Shown: positions 30,557-42,279 of the stretch, piece by piece
Layout of the letters: the number at the start of each line of letters is the position of its first letter
Position numbering within the stretch: position 1 is the first letter of the stretch
Assembly (NCBI GenBank): GCA_036362985.1
Contig: JAYGXS010000004.1
Span: 4,472,881-4,536,880 of the forward strand
DNA: 64,000 bases
Reading direction: 5' to 3'
DNA from: Ligula intestinalis
Taxonomy: Eukaryota; Platyhelminthes; Cestoda; Diphyllobothriidea; Diphyllobothriidae
Made by a program: the position numbers and the translations under genes
Notes under the pieces: model-generated
Told to the model about the DNA's origin: nothing
Databases searched by the model: none
What the model saw: the letters and a program-made list of their open reading frames with translations, nothing else

Positions 30557-30695
30557 CACACTGCCAAATGATAATACTAATGATCTTAGTCCATCTGATC
30601 TTTCCTGTGATCCCGCATGCAGTGCTCAGACCGGCCCTTCCGGTAATCCCACAGCAATGTCTGCGGAGAATGTGGATGAGAATGCACACTGTTAG
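30545..30695 (+). CDS. NISCH: Probable continuation of nischarin tail in shifted frame
   Basis: About 48 codons, GADTLPNDNTNDLSPSDLSC then SAQTGPSGNPTAMSAENV, run to a TAG at 30,693-30,695. The acidic, Asn/Ser/Pro-rich composition and the Cys spacing resemble the tail before the break. Reading it requires skipping one base around the CCC at 30,543-30,547. It may reflect a sequencing error, a true allele truncation, or chance. Confidence 0.45.
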
Positions 30696-30876
30696 TTTTT
30701 ATACAAGAGGAGACCAAATAAGAGACACGCGCTCAGCACTTGAAAATTTTACCTCACCATGGAACAGCCCAATGAATTTTCTGCCGCTTTTGCCTATAAA
30801 CCACTTCCTAATCGGGTTATTTACGACTGACTAAAAAAAACAGTTTCTTTCCTCTCTTTCCTGTTTGCCCCCACAG

Positions 30877-30919
30877 ATTGTTATCTGCCCCTTACTGTTC
30901 AGAGTCTACCATGGTCAAA
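30877..30919 (+). other. Exon-like segment with strong splice sites
   Basis: A long pyrimidine tract (TTTCTTTCCTCTCTTTCCTG) and CCACAG precede 43 bases that end at a GTAAGG donor. It could be a further or alternative exon of the nischarin-like gene. No upstream donor gives a clearly better model than the stop at 30,556 or 30,695, and the peptide in any frame is unfamiliar. Confidence 0.3.
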
Positions 30920-33419
30920 GTAAGGGTCTGGTGATACTTTCGCAAAATGGATATATTTTTTTACATTTGACACCCCACAAATGTGTTTCTAATATCACCT
31001 TGAGCCTGTGTAATTTTCCTGTTTTCTTTTCCTTTGACTCAAATATACGCGTTGATTGGCCAGCTGTCTTTTGTATTTGCATTGCACTTGCTACTTGCTG
31101 TGTATGAGTAAGTGTTATGCCTAAAGTATATTTACCGAGATGTGTCTGGCTTGTATTCTTCGCCCAATGTTTATGTGAGACTTTGGTCGTTTTGACAAAG
31201 GCGTAAATCGTAAATTTTTTTGCTGGTTTCGCAAAACTTTCCTACATTGCATGTTTTGGCTTCGCTTGCCAATTTTAGCAGGCTAGTTATCAGAACTAGT
31301 GTTGAGGGAAACTCACTTCAGTGCAATCCAAATATAATTCTTATCCGAAAGTCTGAAGATGTCTCGTGCTGTTATTATGTAACTAATTTCGCGGTGCAGT
31401 CACATGACTGATTTGAGGTAGTTTAGGCCGATACTTTTTCCCTTGGCAGTATGTTGGAACAATAGATTTTCTCAAAGTTATAGTATTATTACAACCGCTA
31501 TCATTTGCATCTTCTTCATCCTTTCTTATCGCTCCTGTCACTATTCACAGTGGTTTCCTTGCTCTTTTCTGAATCGAACCCTCTGAAGGTAGACTTTTGT
31601 ACATTCCCATTGCGTCATATTCTGCTCTCATGGCTGGAACATAGGGAAACAGTTGCGCCTTCCTTGATGATCCCCCATGTTGCAAGGTCGTATTGGTTCC
31701 TTATTCACTGTCTCAACCAACTCTAAAAGTCCCCTAACGCTAGCTGACTTCTACGCGATTTCAAATTTCACGTTTGCGGAGGAACCACTGCAGTCTGTGA
31801 ATTTCTTATTTAGCACATCTACATACTCATGTTAGGATCACCTGTCGTTAGGATAAAGCCCCCAACTGAGATAAAGTATACGCGATCGTTGGGACGAGAA
31901 CGTTGGTTGCCTAACGTTTCAGATGTTTGATCCAAGCCTTCGCGGTCGACAGTGTCAGATTACAATTTCTTCCTACATGGGGAATGGTAGTATTTATCAG
32001 CATGATACCTTCTATCCATGACAGTTAGCGCACCTCCCCACTCTCCCTGCATCGAGGGTGGTTGCACTTTGTTGCGATATTTGCCGGGCAATCTAACACG
32101 ACCGACGCTTGATTAATATATGCGATGGAAATATGTTCTGTGTTGATGGAAGGGGTCCAATTATCTTAGTCTAGGGATCGCTCCAAACGGTAGGCGCCCA
32201 TCAGCTTTCCCGATAACACGAGGCGTGGTGTAGGATCATAACTTTGCTTCCCTTAGTGTGCTGTCGTAAACGCTTCGCAGTCTGCAAAACTGGCCATCAT
32301 TTCCCTGTAATTGTCGCGTCGTCTACGTAACATCTTCTGGACAGGTGCAATGTGGTATGGTTTTTCATAGCCCAAACGATGGTTAAATGGACGAAAGAAG
32401 GCCTTCGTGAGCTCTACAAATTATGCAGCATGTGACCTGCATTTGCTCGCATTTTTCTTGTGGCTTACCATCACGTCGATTTTTTCCGCGATTTATTCGC
32501 AGTCTGTATTGTAGTACGTGTTCGGGTGAATATATCGGAGGCGCACAAGTATTCTACCTCCCTTGTTGAGAAGGGGTTGCGTCTTTATCACAAACACACC
32601 ACGCGTTCCTGCAGGCTGAAACAACGCGGTGATTCCCGTGAAATTACAGTGCAAGCAAGCTCGTGGAGAATCCACCCCACTCTCTCACCACTCTACACCG
32701 GGACTCGGTTTCAAGACTTAAGTCAGGATGGCCGGAAATGAGAGAAGCGCAGATGGCTGGCGTGACCAACACTCAACACACGTACCAAGAGCACGCCTCG
32801 CTTGTGTGTGGGAGTTAAAGGCTAAAACAGAGGTGCAATCTTTCATCAGTTTATTGCTCCTTTTATTACTCTGGAGGTAGCTACGCGATGTCTCGATCGT
32901 TTTACTCGTTGCCTCGTATGCGCGCTTAGTCTCGGGCGTCATTGCGACTCAATAGGACGCCCTTGCGACTGCTATAAACTAGCCGATACTAATGTCTTTT
33001 ATGTACACAGTCCCTCAAGACTTATGAGAAATCGTCTCAATCCCATCAGTCTCCTGTCGATTAGAACAGAAGTCTTATGTGGGTTAGCAGTACTGATGTA
33101 CATGGCCGACACAGTATAATGCTTAATGCTCTTTGACGGTTGTGTCTGGTGGCATTTGTGACATCAAAATAAATCATGGCTTACAAATAAATTATGTTAT
33201 TTAGGCTTTCAATGCGTACCGTATTTTCCACACTGTTAAGCGCACTCAAAAGCCGTCAATTTTCTCATAAAAGCTTGCAGCGCGCCTTTAACCCGGAGCG
33301 ACTTATAAACTGATTAGTTCTAGTTACTGACCTCAAAGCGATTTCTTTTGGTGCACAGTGCCGCGTAAGTCCATAGTCGACAGCGTCTCAGAGTTCTATA
33401 AACTGTGTGAAGAAGACGA
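30920..33419. other. Intergenic, mostly unrecognised
   Basis: Between the two host genes. A Penelope-terminus-like block (GCCTAACGTTTCAG at 31,908-31,921) sits at about 31,870-32,160. The rest, including frames at 32,460-32,741, shows no recognised protein. No AATAAA lies close after the nischarin stop; AATAAG at 30,717 is the nearest variant. Confidence 0.35.
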
Positions 33420-33975
33420 CTTCATCACTGGGACAATACTTTTATTCGCCTAACGTTTCGAGATCTGTCGCGGATTCGTTATCAGAGATAGAATCAAATT
33501 GCAGTAGCAGATATGCGTAGCGTTTGCACGGGAGTTTGCTGTATTTATAGGATGCAGTCACTGCTGCAAACATACAACGAACATTTACGCTAATTGCCTT
33601 CTTGCGTGTTGATAGTTTGTCGAACAACATGCGAGCTGTGACCTGCTGAACTTTCATCACGCGTGTTGGACTCAGGCGCTATGATTGCTCGGCCATCTAG
33701 CCCTCCGGTGTTCTCGTAGGATGACGCGGTGGCCTGTCCGTTCCTGAATTGGCAACTTTCTTTGGTAAAATTGAACCTCAGCGCCCCATATGGATTGGGC
33801 AAATCGTTGCACTTGTTGATGGGTATGGGGCCCATAAATCATGATTCAAGTTATTCTCGGCTCACCCGATTGTCACCTCTTGCGAGATTTTCGGCCTCAT
33901 CTAATTGTCCCTCCGATCGAGTGCTCTTCTTTTCCATTACTTCCTGGGACTCGTATTTTCGCTTGTATTTGCAAT
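33420..33975 (-). mobile_element. Penelope-type terminal sequence with hammerhead-like core
   Basis: It shares GACCTGCTGAAC, TTGATGATTGG-type, CGACCATCTAGC and TCGGCCTCA blocks with 59,540-60,030. The minus strand carries CTGATAA (33,485-33,479), a 19-base stem II region and GAAACGTT (33,459-33,452), with UCU/AGG pairing next to the core. No RT frame is attached, so this is a solo terminus or a heavily deleted copy. Confidence 0.6.
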
Positions 33976-35339
33976 ATATACTGTAGATAGAGAAGTAGAA
34001 AGCGTTGCAATCACCGGAATCATACTTTTACTTGTCTCAGCTTTTGGACTCTTTTTAGAGTCTATCGTCAGCGATAAAGGCGTAAACGAAAGACAAGCAA
34101 CAGTTATAGGACGCAGGGGCTAATCAACCGTTATGGGGGGGGAACCCGAAAGCCCCTCTTCTCCTTTAAGGTACCGATTCCGTGTAATTTTCTCTAGCGT
34201 CTTTTGACTGGTGACTGGCTTGCCTTCTGAAGTTCTGTTTGCGGTGTTTTAGCTTTAATCTACTATTCACATAATTCCCAAATCGGTCTACGTAAGGATA
34301 ACTTGTATGGTCTGTTAAACAGGTACGCCGTGGTAACGTAAACTAGGTGACCATTCGGTAAATTTCAGGAAGAGTAAATATTCCCGTGTCTTCGCCCTAA
34401 CAGTAAACAGAAACATTAACCCTAGTCCTATTCTAAAGCTAAATGCTACAGTTAGCACGAGGAATTCTCTCCCGTGTTTCGCATTAGCCATTGCGACCAT
34501 TTCGGTGCCATCCCAATAGAAGCGGTTATCACATTCAAGGGAGTGCGCGAATACCAGTGATAAGGGTTCCCGTCGGCGAACGGCCCACAATTCAAACGTT
34601 ACCACCTCCCCCCCAACCTGCGCAACCTATCCCCGCAGAATTCAAGTCACTGTAACCCTCCCCCCAACTCCGTCCCAGTTCGTTGTAACCTCTGCCCCCA
34701 AAACCCCTTGTGCGGCGTTCCCAGTCCTCACTTTTTCATTTAGTCTGACGACGAACCTGTTCGAAAATTCACGAGTCCAACTCGATTTTCCGAAGATCTT
34801 ATTTCTTTTCCTGCGTAGAACTGTCTGTAAGAAACTGTCCCGGTGCCCTCGTCCTCGCCATCTAGGCGGGGGGGGGGAGGGGCTATTACTGATGTAGCTT
34901 CGACCTCCGTTTGTCGCACCAAGCCAGTGGATGTGAGTGCAGTGTTTTTCGAAAAAAACAGGTTTTTGAACATGCTTTAATCACAGGTTAGGTCGACGTC
35001 GTCTTTTAGCTTTCGCGTCACACAACGGCCTTTCTTCTTCCGGCTAATAGTAAAATTAACTAAAAATTTGACAGAACTCATCATCTGAAAAAAAGGAGGA
35101 CTTACGGTCTCTTAGCCCCATTGCAATTGGGCCAACGCAAGCACCTTTATTCCTTGATCTATTGTCAGAGGGACTTCTGCCGATACGGTACGTTGTGTAG
35201 ACGCATTTTGCATGTTTTGTGTGTGAATTTGGCGTATCGCAACGAAATAGCTCTAGTTCCAGGTCCGTAGCTAGTAAGTGAAACTGACCATTCCGCCTGC
35301 GTATAGTTTATTTATCCAATTCAATAAAAGATTTTGTCC
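33976..35339. other. Intergenic, nothing recognised
   Basis: No gene or recognised element. C-rich and G-rich runs occur near 34,600-34,700 and 34,866-34,880. Confidence 0.35.
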
Positions 35340-35600
35340 TTGCCGGTAGTACTATCTACCTATACTACCAGCTGTTACGGCTGCCAGGACCTCTGGCGGG
35401 TCAGGTCAGGTTTTATTGAGGGAAATATAGGTAAATACCTTTGAACTCCCTATTGGTACAGTTTTTTCAATGCATTTGATCTGCAGAACATTTCAGATCA
35501 GTGGCGTTGCCAAAAATTTGAGGGCCGACAGTGAAAAAACTCCTTAGGCATTGTTCAGAAGTCTAGGGGTTTGAATGCCATTTGAGAGATTAAAGGAGAA
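35340..35600. repeat. SINE 3' fragment and adjoining repeat
   Basis: CCAGCTGTTACGGCTGCCAG and GACCTCTGGCGGG match the 3' part of the SINE copy at 45.76 kb. The following block (CCTTTGAACTCCC, CAGTGAAAAAACTCCTT) matches 44,730-44,860. Confidence 0.55.
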
Positions 35601-35829
35601 AAACTGTCGCCTGGGGGAGGGGGGGTTCAGAGTATATTCGAAGCGGATGGTCTGTGCTAAGAGTGTTTGAAGCATGTCAGGGAGAGTCCATCGCGGTTTT
35701 CGCCATAATACCAAGGGTCCCACGAAGAGAAGGTTGCGGAGGTCACGCGAACCTCATCGAGTGTCGGCGATGCGCCCATCGTGCACCCTTTTTGGTTTAA
35801 CGAGTCTGCCTGCTAATTGACAGAAGAAA

Positions 35830-36125
35830 TATAATCAGTATTTTTCGATACCAACATATTAATGAAAATTAGCGAGTAGTATGTTTTTTATAATGTGATT
35901 ATTCCACAATTTGCATTCGGCAACTGGCAGTTTATTTTCGGGGGCTCAGTGGCTATTTGTTCTAACTTAATAGTGTCGTAAACATGCCTACAGATGCGTC
36001 TGACGTGTGCTCAGATGGCGACATAACAATGTCCGCGGGCCTAGCATTCCAGGCCTGAATTGGGAAAAGTTTTACAAATCCGCGTAGCCTCGGATCACAA
36101 CGTTTGGTGGACTCGAAGCTTGCAA
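35830..36125 (-). mobile_element. CR1-like 3' end fragment
   Basis: The block CAGATGGCGACATAACAATG and GCATTCCAGGC (36,013-36,054) matches the C-terminal coding end of the neighbouring element (36,270-36,310). The AACATATTAATGAAAAT..GAGTAGTATG tail block (about 35,850) matches its 3' end at about 36,150. This is a separate, short copy lying directly downstream of the larger one. Confidence 0.75.
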
Positions 36126-36139
36126 TCCTTGCTAGTTCT

Positions 36140-38410
36140 TAACTAACATATTACTGAAAATCAGTGAGTAATATGTTTATATACATATATATAATTTCAT
36201 TCTCGCCATATCCAATTTTAGTGGGCATTTCGGGTATGAAAATCTAAATTTCGCTTGAATGCATCCACAGATGGGGACATAACAATTTCCTCGGGGAGTG
36301 CATTCCAAGCTTCAACTACTCTATTACCAAAGAAGAACTTGCGTGTGTCTAGTCTGGCCCCTGTTATGCGTAGTTTGAAGAGATGCCCTCTTAAGTTGGT
36401 CGTTGTTGCTAACTCGAAGAAGTCGCCAGGTAGAAGACAGCAGTCCTGCCCGCGCATTATACGAAATGCTTGTATCAGATCGCCACGTAGCTGTCTGTAA
36501 CTTAACGGAAATAGATCGAGATTAGCTAAACGTCTTTCGTAGGGTAAAAAGCTCTGACCGGTAACCAGTTTGGTCGCGCGACTTTGGACCTTTTCGAGGG
36601 AATTTAGGTCTTTCGCGGTCCAGTGTTTCCATGCTTGCATTGCGAACTCCAACTTCGGCCGCATAAATGTTCCAAAGACCTTAGCAAAGCAGTCTTTATC
36701 GAAGGCACAGAAAGCCCTTTTGACAAGATAGAGGACGGACATCGCAGACTTGGCTACTTTTGCGCAGTGCAGCGAGGGCTTAAGAGACGTAGAGATCCAT
36801 ACTCCCAAATCTTTCTGCGCGTCGACTTCTTGCAGTTGGATGCCATTTAGGCTGTAAACCATGGGGTTCTGAGAGCTGGGTCGGCCAACTCGTAGGATAC
36901 TGCATTTGTTCTCGTTAAACGGCAAAAGCCAGTCTTGAGACCAAGTTTGAAGACGATTTAGGTTTAGCTGCAAATGTTCTTCGTCAGCTGAATTTCTGAT
37001 GACGTTCCAACTCTTAATGTCATCGGCAAACATAGCCACATCGCAGTCCAGTTCACGGACGGAGTCATTGACGTATATAATGAACAGTATAGGGCCAAGG
37101 ACAGAGCCTTGGGGGACCTTGCTCTCGACTGCAACGTCTGCCGACTGCTGGTCACCAATATGGACAGTTTGAGAGCGACCAAGTAAGAAGCTTTGAATCC
37201 ACTTCAGCAGATTTCCTCGAACACCTATTTGGCTGAGTTTGTGCAGAAGTCGTTGATGTGGGACGCTATCAAAAGCCTTCTTGAAGTCGATGTAGATTAC
37301 ATGAAGCGGATTTCCTCCATCAACTGCCCGAGTCCAGCGTTCCAAACAATGGAGCAGGTTTGTCACGCAGGACCTGCCTCTGCGGAACCCATGTTGCGCA
37401 TCCGATAGAAGGTTATGCTGCTCTAAGAAACGCATCAGCTCTCGTTTTACTTCTTTTTCCATAATCTTGCAACAGATTGAAATGAGGCTGATTGGTCTCT
37501 AACTGTTTGCAGAAACCTTTCTGCCACCTTTATACAACGGTGTGATCCGTGCGGATTTCCAATCGGCGGGTAAACAACCTGCGTTAAACGAGGTACTGAA
37601 AAGCATAGAAAGCGGTTTGGCTAGCTCCCCAGCAAGTTCTTTCGGTAATTTAGGCGGAATGTCATCGGGACCGGATGATTTCGAGTCGTTTAGTGCCATT
37701 AACTCCTGAAGAACGGTTGCTTCGGCGAAGGCCACATTTTCAATCTTTGGACCGTCATCTGAGCCATATTTTGGAGGAATGAATCCGATTTCAGTTGTAA
37801 AGTTCGATTTGAAAAATTGTGAAAGATGCTCGGCTTTTGCTCCATCCTCAATCATTTCTGTTCCATCGCTAGCCTTCAGAAGGGGAACTGGGTCCCGGTT
37901 TCGTGTGGTCTTTCTTAAGTAGCCATAAAATAGCTTCGGATTTTTACCTGCCCGGTTTAGTAAATCTTTTTCAAAGTCTTTGCGCGCTTTGAAGATATGT
38001 CGCTTCACGAGGTTCCTCTGCGTTTTGTATGCATTTAGGGATACCGGATTTCTGTCTGCTCTATACTTTCTAAACAATCTCCCCTTTTTATTTATCTCTT
38101 TCTTCAGCGCTTGAGTCAGCCACTGAGGTTTGTTGTTTAGCTTCTTCCGTGTAATCGGACAGTGGTTTCTCAGGAGAGTATGCAATAACTCACTGAACCA
38201 TCCCCAATCATCAGCTATATTGCCAGAAAAAACCAATTCCCAATTTATGTTGTTTATTTCGGCCTTCATTTGATCAAAGTCACCACGCCAAATATTCCTT
38301 CTAACCTTGGTGGGTTGTTCAGGTACCGAAAATATAGAATAGTCCCAATTTAGTATGATGTGATCACTTTTACCTAGAGGAGGTCCAAGGCATATTGGGA
38401 CGTATGAGTT
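36140..38410 (-). mobile_element. CR1-like non-LTR retroelement, 5'-truncated
   Basis: On the minus strand the element starts inside the endonuclease (LGPPLGKSDHIILNWDYS, about 38,395), runs through a linker rich in Lys/Arg and an RT, and ends just after the stop at 36,218 with a short AT-rich 3' region. The whole reading region is one frame with a single stop at 37,499-37,501. It lies between the two host genes, upstream of SPF45 and in the opposite orientation, and ends about 250 bases before the SPF45 start codon. Confidence 0.9.
36218..38395 (-). pseudogene. CR1-like EN end and reverse transcriptase, one in-frame stop
   Basis: Motifs in order: SDH (endonuclease end), KPQWLTQALKKEINKKGRLF, SKSSGPDDIPPKLPKELA, ITPLYKGG, a TAG where RP-I-S should be preceded by Tyr (NS-stop-RPISLISICCKIME), HGFRRGRSCVTNLL, YIDFKKAFDSVPHQRLL, VPQGSVLGPILFIIYVND and the catalytic AMFADDIKSW. 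The C-terminal domain closes with FFFGNRVVEAWNALPEEIV and FKRNLD, typical of CR1-group ORF2. Only one substitution breaks a 726-codon reading region, so the copy is recent or the stop is a sequence error. Confidence 0.92.
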
Positions 38411-38670
38411 CCGTTAGCGGTCAGGTGAACGTTCCTCAGTTAATTTCTCCCGTTTGTTGATTGGAAGACGTCCTTTGGAAACGTGAAGAATATTTTTATA
38501 CCATAGGCGACTCCCTATGACAATTTTGATGTTTCAACCAATGGCTTCTGAGTTTGCAACCTGCTCGCGACAGCCTTTTTTAACAATTTGGGTGTCACAA
38601 CTCGAACTTGGGCTGCTGCTTCTGCAAGCTTGAACGTATCTGGTTTTAACACGTTTTTTTATTGTTTTAC

Positions 38671-38680
38671 AGTATAGCTG
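38671..38680 (+). promoter_or_regulatory. RBM17: Splice acceptor 8 bases before SPF45 start codon
   Basis: ACGTTTTTTTATTGTTTTACAG is followed by only TATAGCTG and then the ATG. Either a 5' untranslated exon is spliced here or this is a trans-splice site for a spliced leader, which flatworms use. No upstream cis donor and exon could be picked out, because the CR1-like element lies within 300 bases. Confidence 0.55.
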
Positions 38681-38880
38681 ATGGCCTCCAGCCTGTATGA
38701 GGGTTTGGAGGACGTGGAGCTGGAGAAGGTGAGTCATCGCGGTTCCAGCAGCAACGCTCCCTGGATGATCGGACACGCAAACGGCAACTCCACATCACCC
38801 CTGCCAGGCTCCACTGGTATTGGTCGGCTTGTCGCGACGGCAACTGGCTCCACTGGAGCCTCATCTGAAAGCACAACCAG
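38681..38880 (+). CDS. RBM17: SPF45 exon 1, start codon
   Basis: The ATG at 38,681 opens MASSLYEGLEDVELEK, comparable to the MSLYDDL start of SPF45. A Ser/Gly/Thr-rich stretch of about 50 residues follows (GSSSNAPWM, GSTGIGRL, GSTGASSESTT) and is not conserved. The exon is 200 nt, with donor CAACCAG|GTATTT. An internal GTGAGT at 38,729 is a better-looking donor, but using it would break the phase of exon 2, so the longer exon is chosen. Confidence 0.85.
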
Positions 38881-41124
38881 GTATTTGTTGCAACATACTT
38901 GCTGATTGTCTACGCTTCATGCACCTGTCTAAATCTTGCCAAAACGGTCTTGTAGAGTCGTATAAATATGTATTCATACCGTCCAACTGTCTTGCAAGCT
39001 TGATTGTTAAACGAGTGTAAATAAATATTTAAACGCATAGAAAGTGGTCAAAAATTCAATCAAAACCACTTATAAGTGTTTTAATGAGCTAAATATAACC
39101 ACCTCCATCAACATAAATTCCTGTTGCTCAGGCAACTGATGCCTATGGACAGAAATTTGATCTTATACTGGGGAATTTGACGAAAAGAGGGAAAGTCTGG
39201 CTACCGAATATCTAAAAGAAGTTAAGTTTTATAAGTCAAAGATAAATAGGATGCTTAATGATAGTCCTACCTTTCTAACACATTCTCTCCTCGCTTGCCC
39301 ACCTGTGCCGAGACGGATACAACAAGACCGGAGGCGGAGGCAGGTGGCTTGCGCGACCTGAGTGTGAATCTAAGTATTACATCACGTTCTCGCCCATGTG
39401 TGTTTTCGCTATAGGAGCGTGTTCCGAATAGCGCCTGCTGTGTCTGGGCCCAGCATATCTAAAAGTTGGCAAAATCACATACCAGAGAGTAGTATATGCA
39501 GGACCCGTAGACCAACGGCCAGTTAGTCGAGCACAATTGAAATTGGCGTCTGGTTGTCGACTTCGGGCTGCTCTCTTTTTTTGCTGTCTCGGCTATCTGG
39601 CTGCGTGTGTTCTGCTTCACTTCCTCGATAGGGGAAGTGGGGCGATCGAGCCTTTGTCGGTGTTGTTCGGTCCGTTGACCTTTTTCTTCCTCGCGCGACC
39701 TCGTTCTCTGTGGTTGTGTGCGCTTTTCTCCAGTTCTCTGTGGCTGCCTTACCCTGGGTATTGAGTATATAATGACGCAAGACTTTTTAAGTTGCAGGAA
39801 ACTCCAGAGTTTGCTTAATGCGGTTAACATCTGGCAACCACGTCTCAGAAGTAAGACTTTCTTCCTTTCCGTTACCCCAACCGAAGGTTGCAACCTCCCT
39901 GAGGATGGGACGTATCGTCAGTTTGTTCCGCGTACTTTGCAAGTTGAGAGTTTAGGTTTAGCTTCCGATCTACCCGATGATCTGCACTGGTTTTCCCGGC
40001 ATAATTGCGGTCCCCGTTGTTGCAACTTTTTTTGTAGACAACTGCTGAATTTTCAGTGAGTAGCAGTCTGTCTTTAGGTTGTATCCAATAGCGACGGATT
40101 TTTGCTTCGGTTGGTAGGCTATTGCTGCTTTCATGGACTGCCGAGTCCCTTTCTGCACACTGCTGGTTACCACGCATATCCTGCGTGACCTAATGTAAAC
40201 CGAACTAGTTTGTCACCTGAACGCATCTGCGTTCAAACTTTTTAATCTACAGCTGGATGTGCCATCTTCTAATTTCCCTGATGATTGGTTCCAGAAATAC
40301 ATCTTTGCGTAGAATTCCATTGAAACCACTTCGCCAACCGTACAGTTAGAGGAAGCATCGACTGGTGAAGCATTGTTTGGTCACCCTCAAGGTCTTTTGA
40401 CAATCTTATACGATTCGTCGTATAGCTGAATACCCTTTCCCGCAGCAGAGAGACAGAATCCCGGGGGTCAACTGGTTTATTCCCATGCTCCGTGGCTAAC
40501 CGAACCCTCGTTCACATCGCAAGACTTCGTCTACCAGATTCTGATATATAGTTGGTTAACAGCAGTTCCTATACAGGTTGTCTTTTTCCGAAAGTTATAC
40601 TTCATATCAATAATGTATTTTTTCTCCTTCTATACTTGCATTCCTAACAAAAAGAAGTAAGTTTTACCTCAGTGTTGTGAACTGAACAAAAGCAATGTAT
40701 TGCCGCATGCTATAGGCGTTTTACTCCAGGCAACCAAGATGCATACAAGAGCGTACCGGGTTCGACTGCAATCGATCAATCAGGTAGTGTCCTTGAGGGC
40801 ATCTCGAATGGCCTTCCGAGTCATCCGACTGGTGGGGTGGAACTCTAATCCCCTCTGTAGCTGGTTCGATCCCACCACGCGAACGAGTCGTTAGGCCAGT
40901 GTGCGAGTGAGTTGGTTAGGACGGCTTCTCTTTACACCAAAGTGTTTGATGAAGTGTAACTGACAAACACAAGGAAGATCAGAAAAGCCACTTCTCACTT
41001 ATAAGCCGTCACCATTCAGCCATACCCCATTTGAGAGGTGGTGACCCGGAGCCTCGGACCGGTAGCATTGACTGCAAGGCTACCACTATCATCTCATTCC
41101 CAATCGCAACCGAAAACAAAACAA

Positions 41125-41300
41125 CGGGCCCACTGTCGAGTGTTGCAGTCAGTGACCAAACGTCGCGGGTTCGAATCTTGGGGTTCGCCACCCCTGAGAT
41201 TGGGTATGACTGGCTGATTCTGGCTTACAATTCCGAAATGGCTATTCCGGTTTCCCTTGGTTCTGTCGGTTTCACTGCATAATATATTACAAGTCCCTAT
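41125..41300 (+). mobile_element. tRNA-derived SINE (family A)
   Basis: B box GCGGGTTCGAATCTTGG, then ACCCCTGAGATTGGGTATGA, CTGGCTGATTCTGGCTTAC and CGAAATGGCTATTCCGG. The copy is in SPF45 intron 1, on the sense strand. Confidence 0.8.
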
Positions 41301-42279
41301 GCGACTGTCTGTAAAGGTTCTAAATTGAACCCCAAGGCATTTCGGAACGAACATATTCCGTAATCCGAGCGCCCATCTATCACCCAAGTGTTTTTTTATT
41401 TGGCTGTAAACATTATTTTTTAGTTAGCGCGGACAATTCTGAGACGAAGCTTTGTTCCTTCTTGATTATATTATGTCATTTTCTCCCTAGTAACCCCCTA
41501 GAGCCCTCCTGTTTCACTTGTTTATTGACGAGCAATGTGTCGCCACCAGATCCCGCCTCCAGTCTTCTTGTCCATTTTTGTCACGGTGCCCAGGAGGGTG
41601 AGGATGGAGTTAGTAAGGTAGATACATCGAAAGTCTCCTTTCACGATAATCTAGCGCATAGTTACCGTCCTCGCACCAGCGTGGTATGGAGCAATGGATA
41701 TCTTCGAAATCAACGTTCGAATCAGCAACTTGGCGAACAGCATTTTACTGGTTTAAGTCATTGATAACTCCTGTTGGTCAGTCTTTTGGGTGGTACAGAG
41801 TCATTTGTCCAGGATGAACAAGTTCGTCCTGGACCAATTGGAACAACGAGCAGGGCGTGCGCAGAAGGAGAGGTCGCATGACCGAACCTTTTACGTTTAC
41901 AGAATTTGCGCTATTTTTCCCGCTTACCTCTATCATTGCTCTTGTCTACAGTCCCGCTTGGAGGCTGTTGCCCAGCTCCCCCCCGCCACCTCCGTTTCGA
42001 CAGTGGTTTGCAAATCTTAGAAGTTAATACCACCCACTTGCATATCTTTACATTCACTTCGTCCAGCCACTGCCAGCCAGCGGCTTCACGCATGTGCCCA
42101 GCCCTCAACTGCCAACCCCTTAGTGGTATTCACACATTGCAGCTCCAAGACGGCCACCCAGTGTGCGGGCAGGAGCCATTTGCTTTACAGCGTCCAGCTC
42201 TCATCCCACAGTGTCACACGTACAAGGAAAAGGCTGCGGGCACCGCCCTGATTAGCTTAGAAATCCGCAGCCCCGTGGG

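Larger units (their letters stand above)
2819..30695 (+). other. NISCH: Nischarin-like gene (partial, 5' exons outside window)
   Basis: The gene-level model joins exons 2819-2857, 3668-3716, 5521-5588, 6149-6244, 13216-13311, 19155-19295, 22363-22794, 29391-29519 and 29624-30556/30695. Every junction is AG/GT and the phases (0,1,0,0,0,0,0,0) agree. The spliced product runs from the end of a PX domain (FLH then GIT) through leucine-rich repeats to a disordered tail, the domain order of nischarin, a cytosolic and endosomal scaffold that binds integrin alpha5, Rac/PAK and LKB1 in vertebrates. About 660 residues are encoded here, or about 706 if the frame disruption near 30,540 is an error. The vertebrate protein is near 1,500 residues, so the long C-terminal region is missing or lies in unseen exons. 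Introns reach about 7 kb and are packed with retroelements. Confidence 0.88.

Noticed and set aside
38729..38734. GTGAGT donor inside SPF45 exon 1
   Set aside because: Using it would leave exon 1 in phase 0 while exon 2 needs one base to complete a codon.
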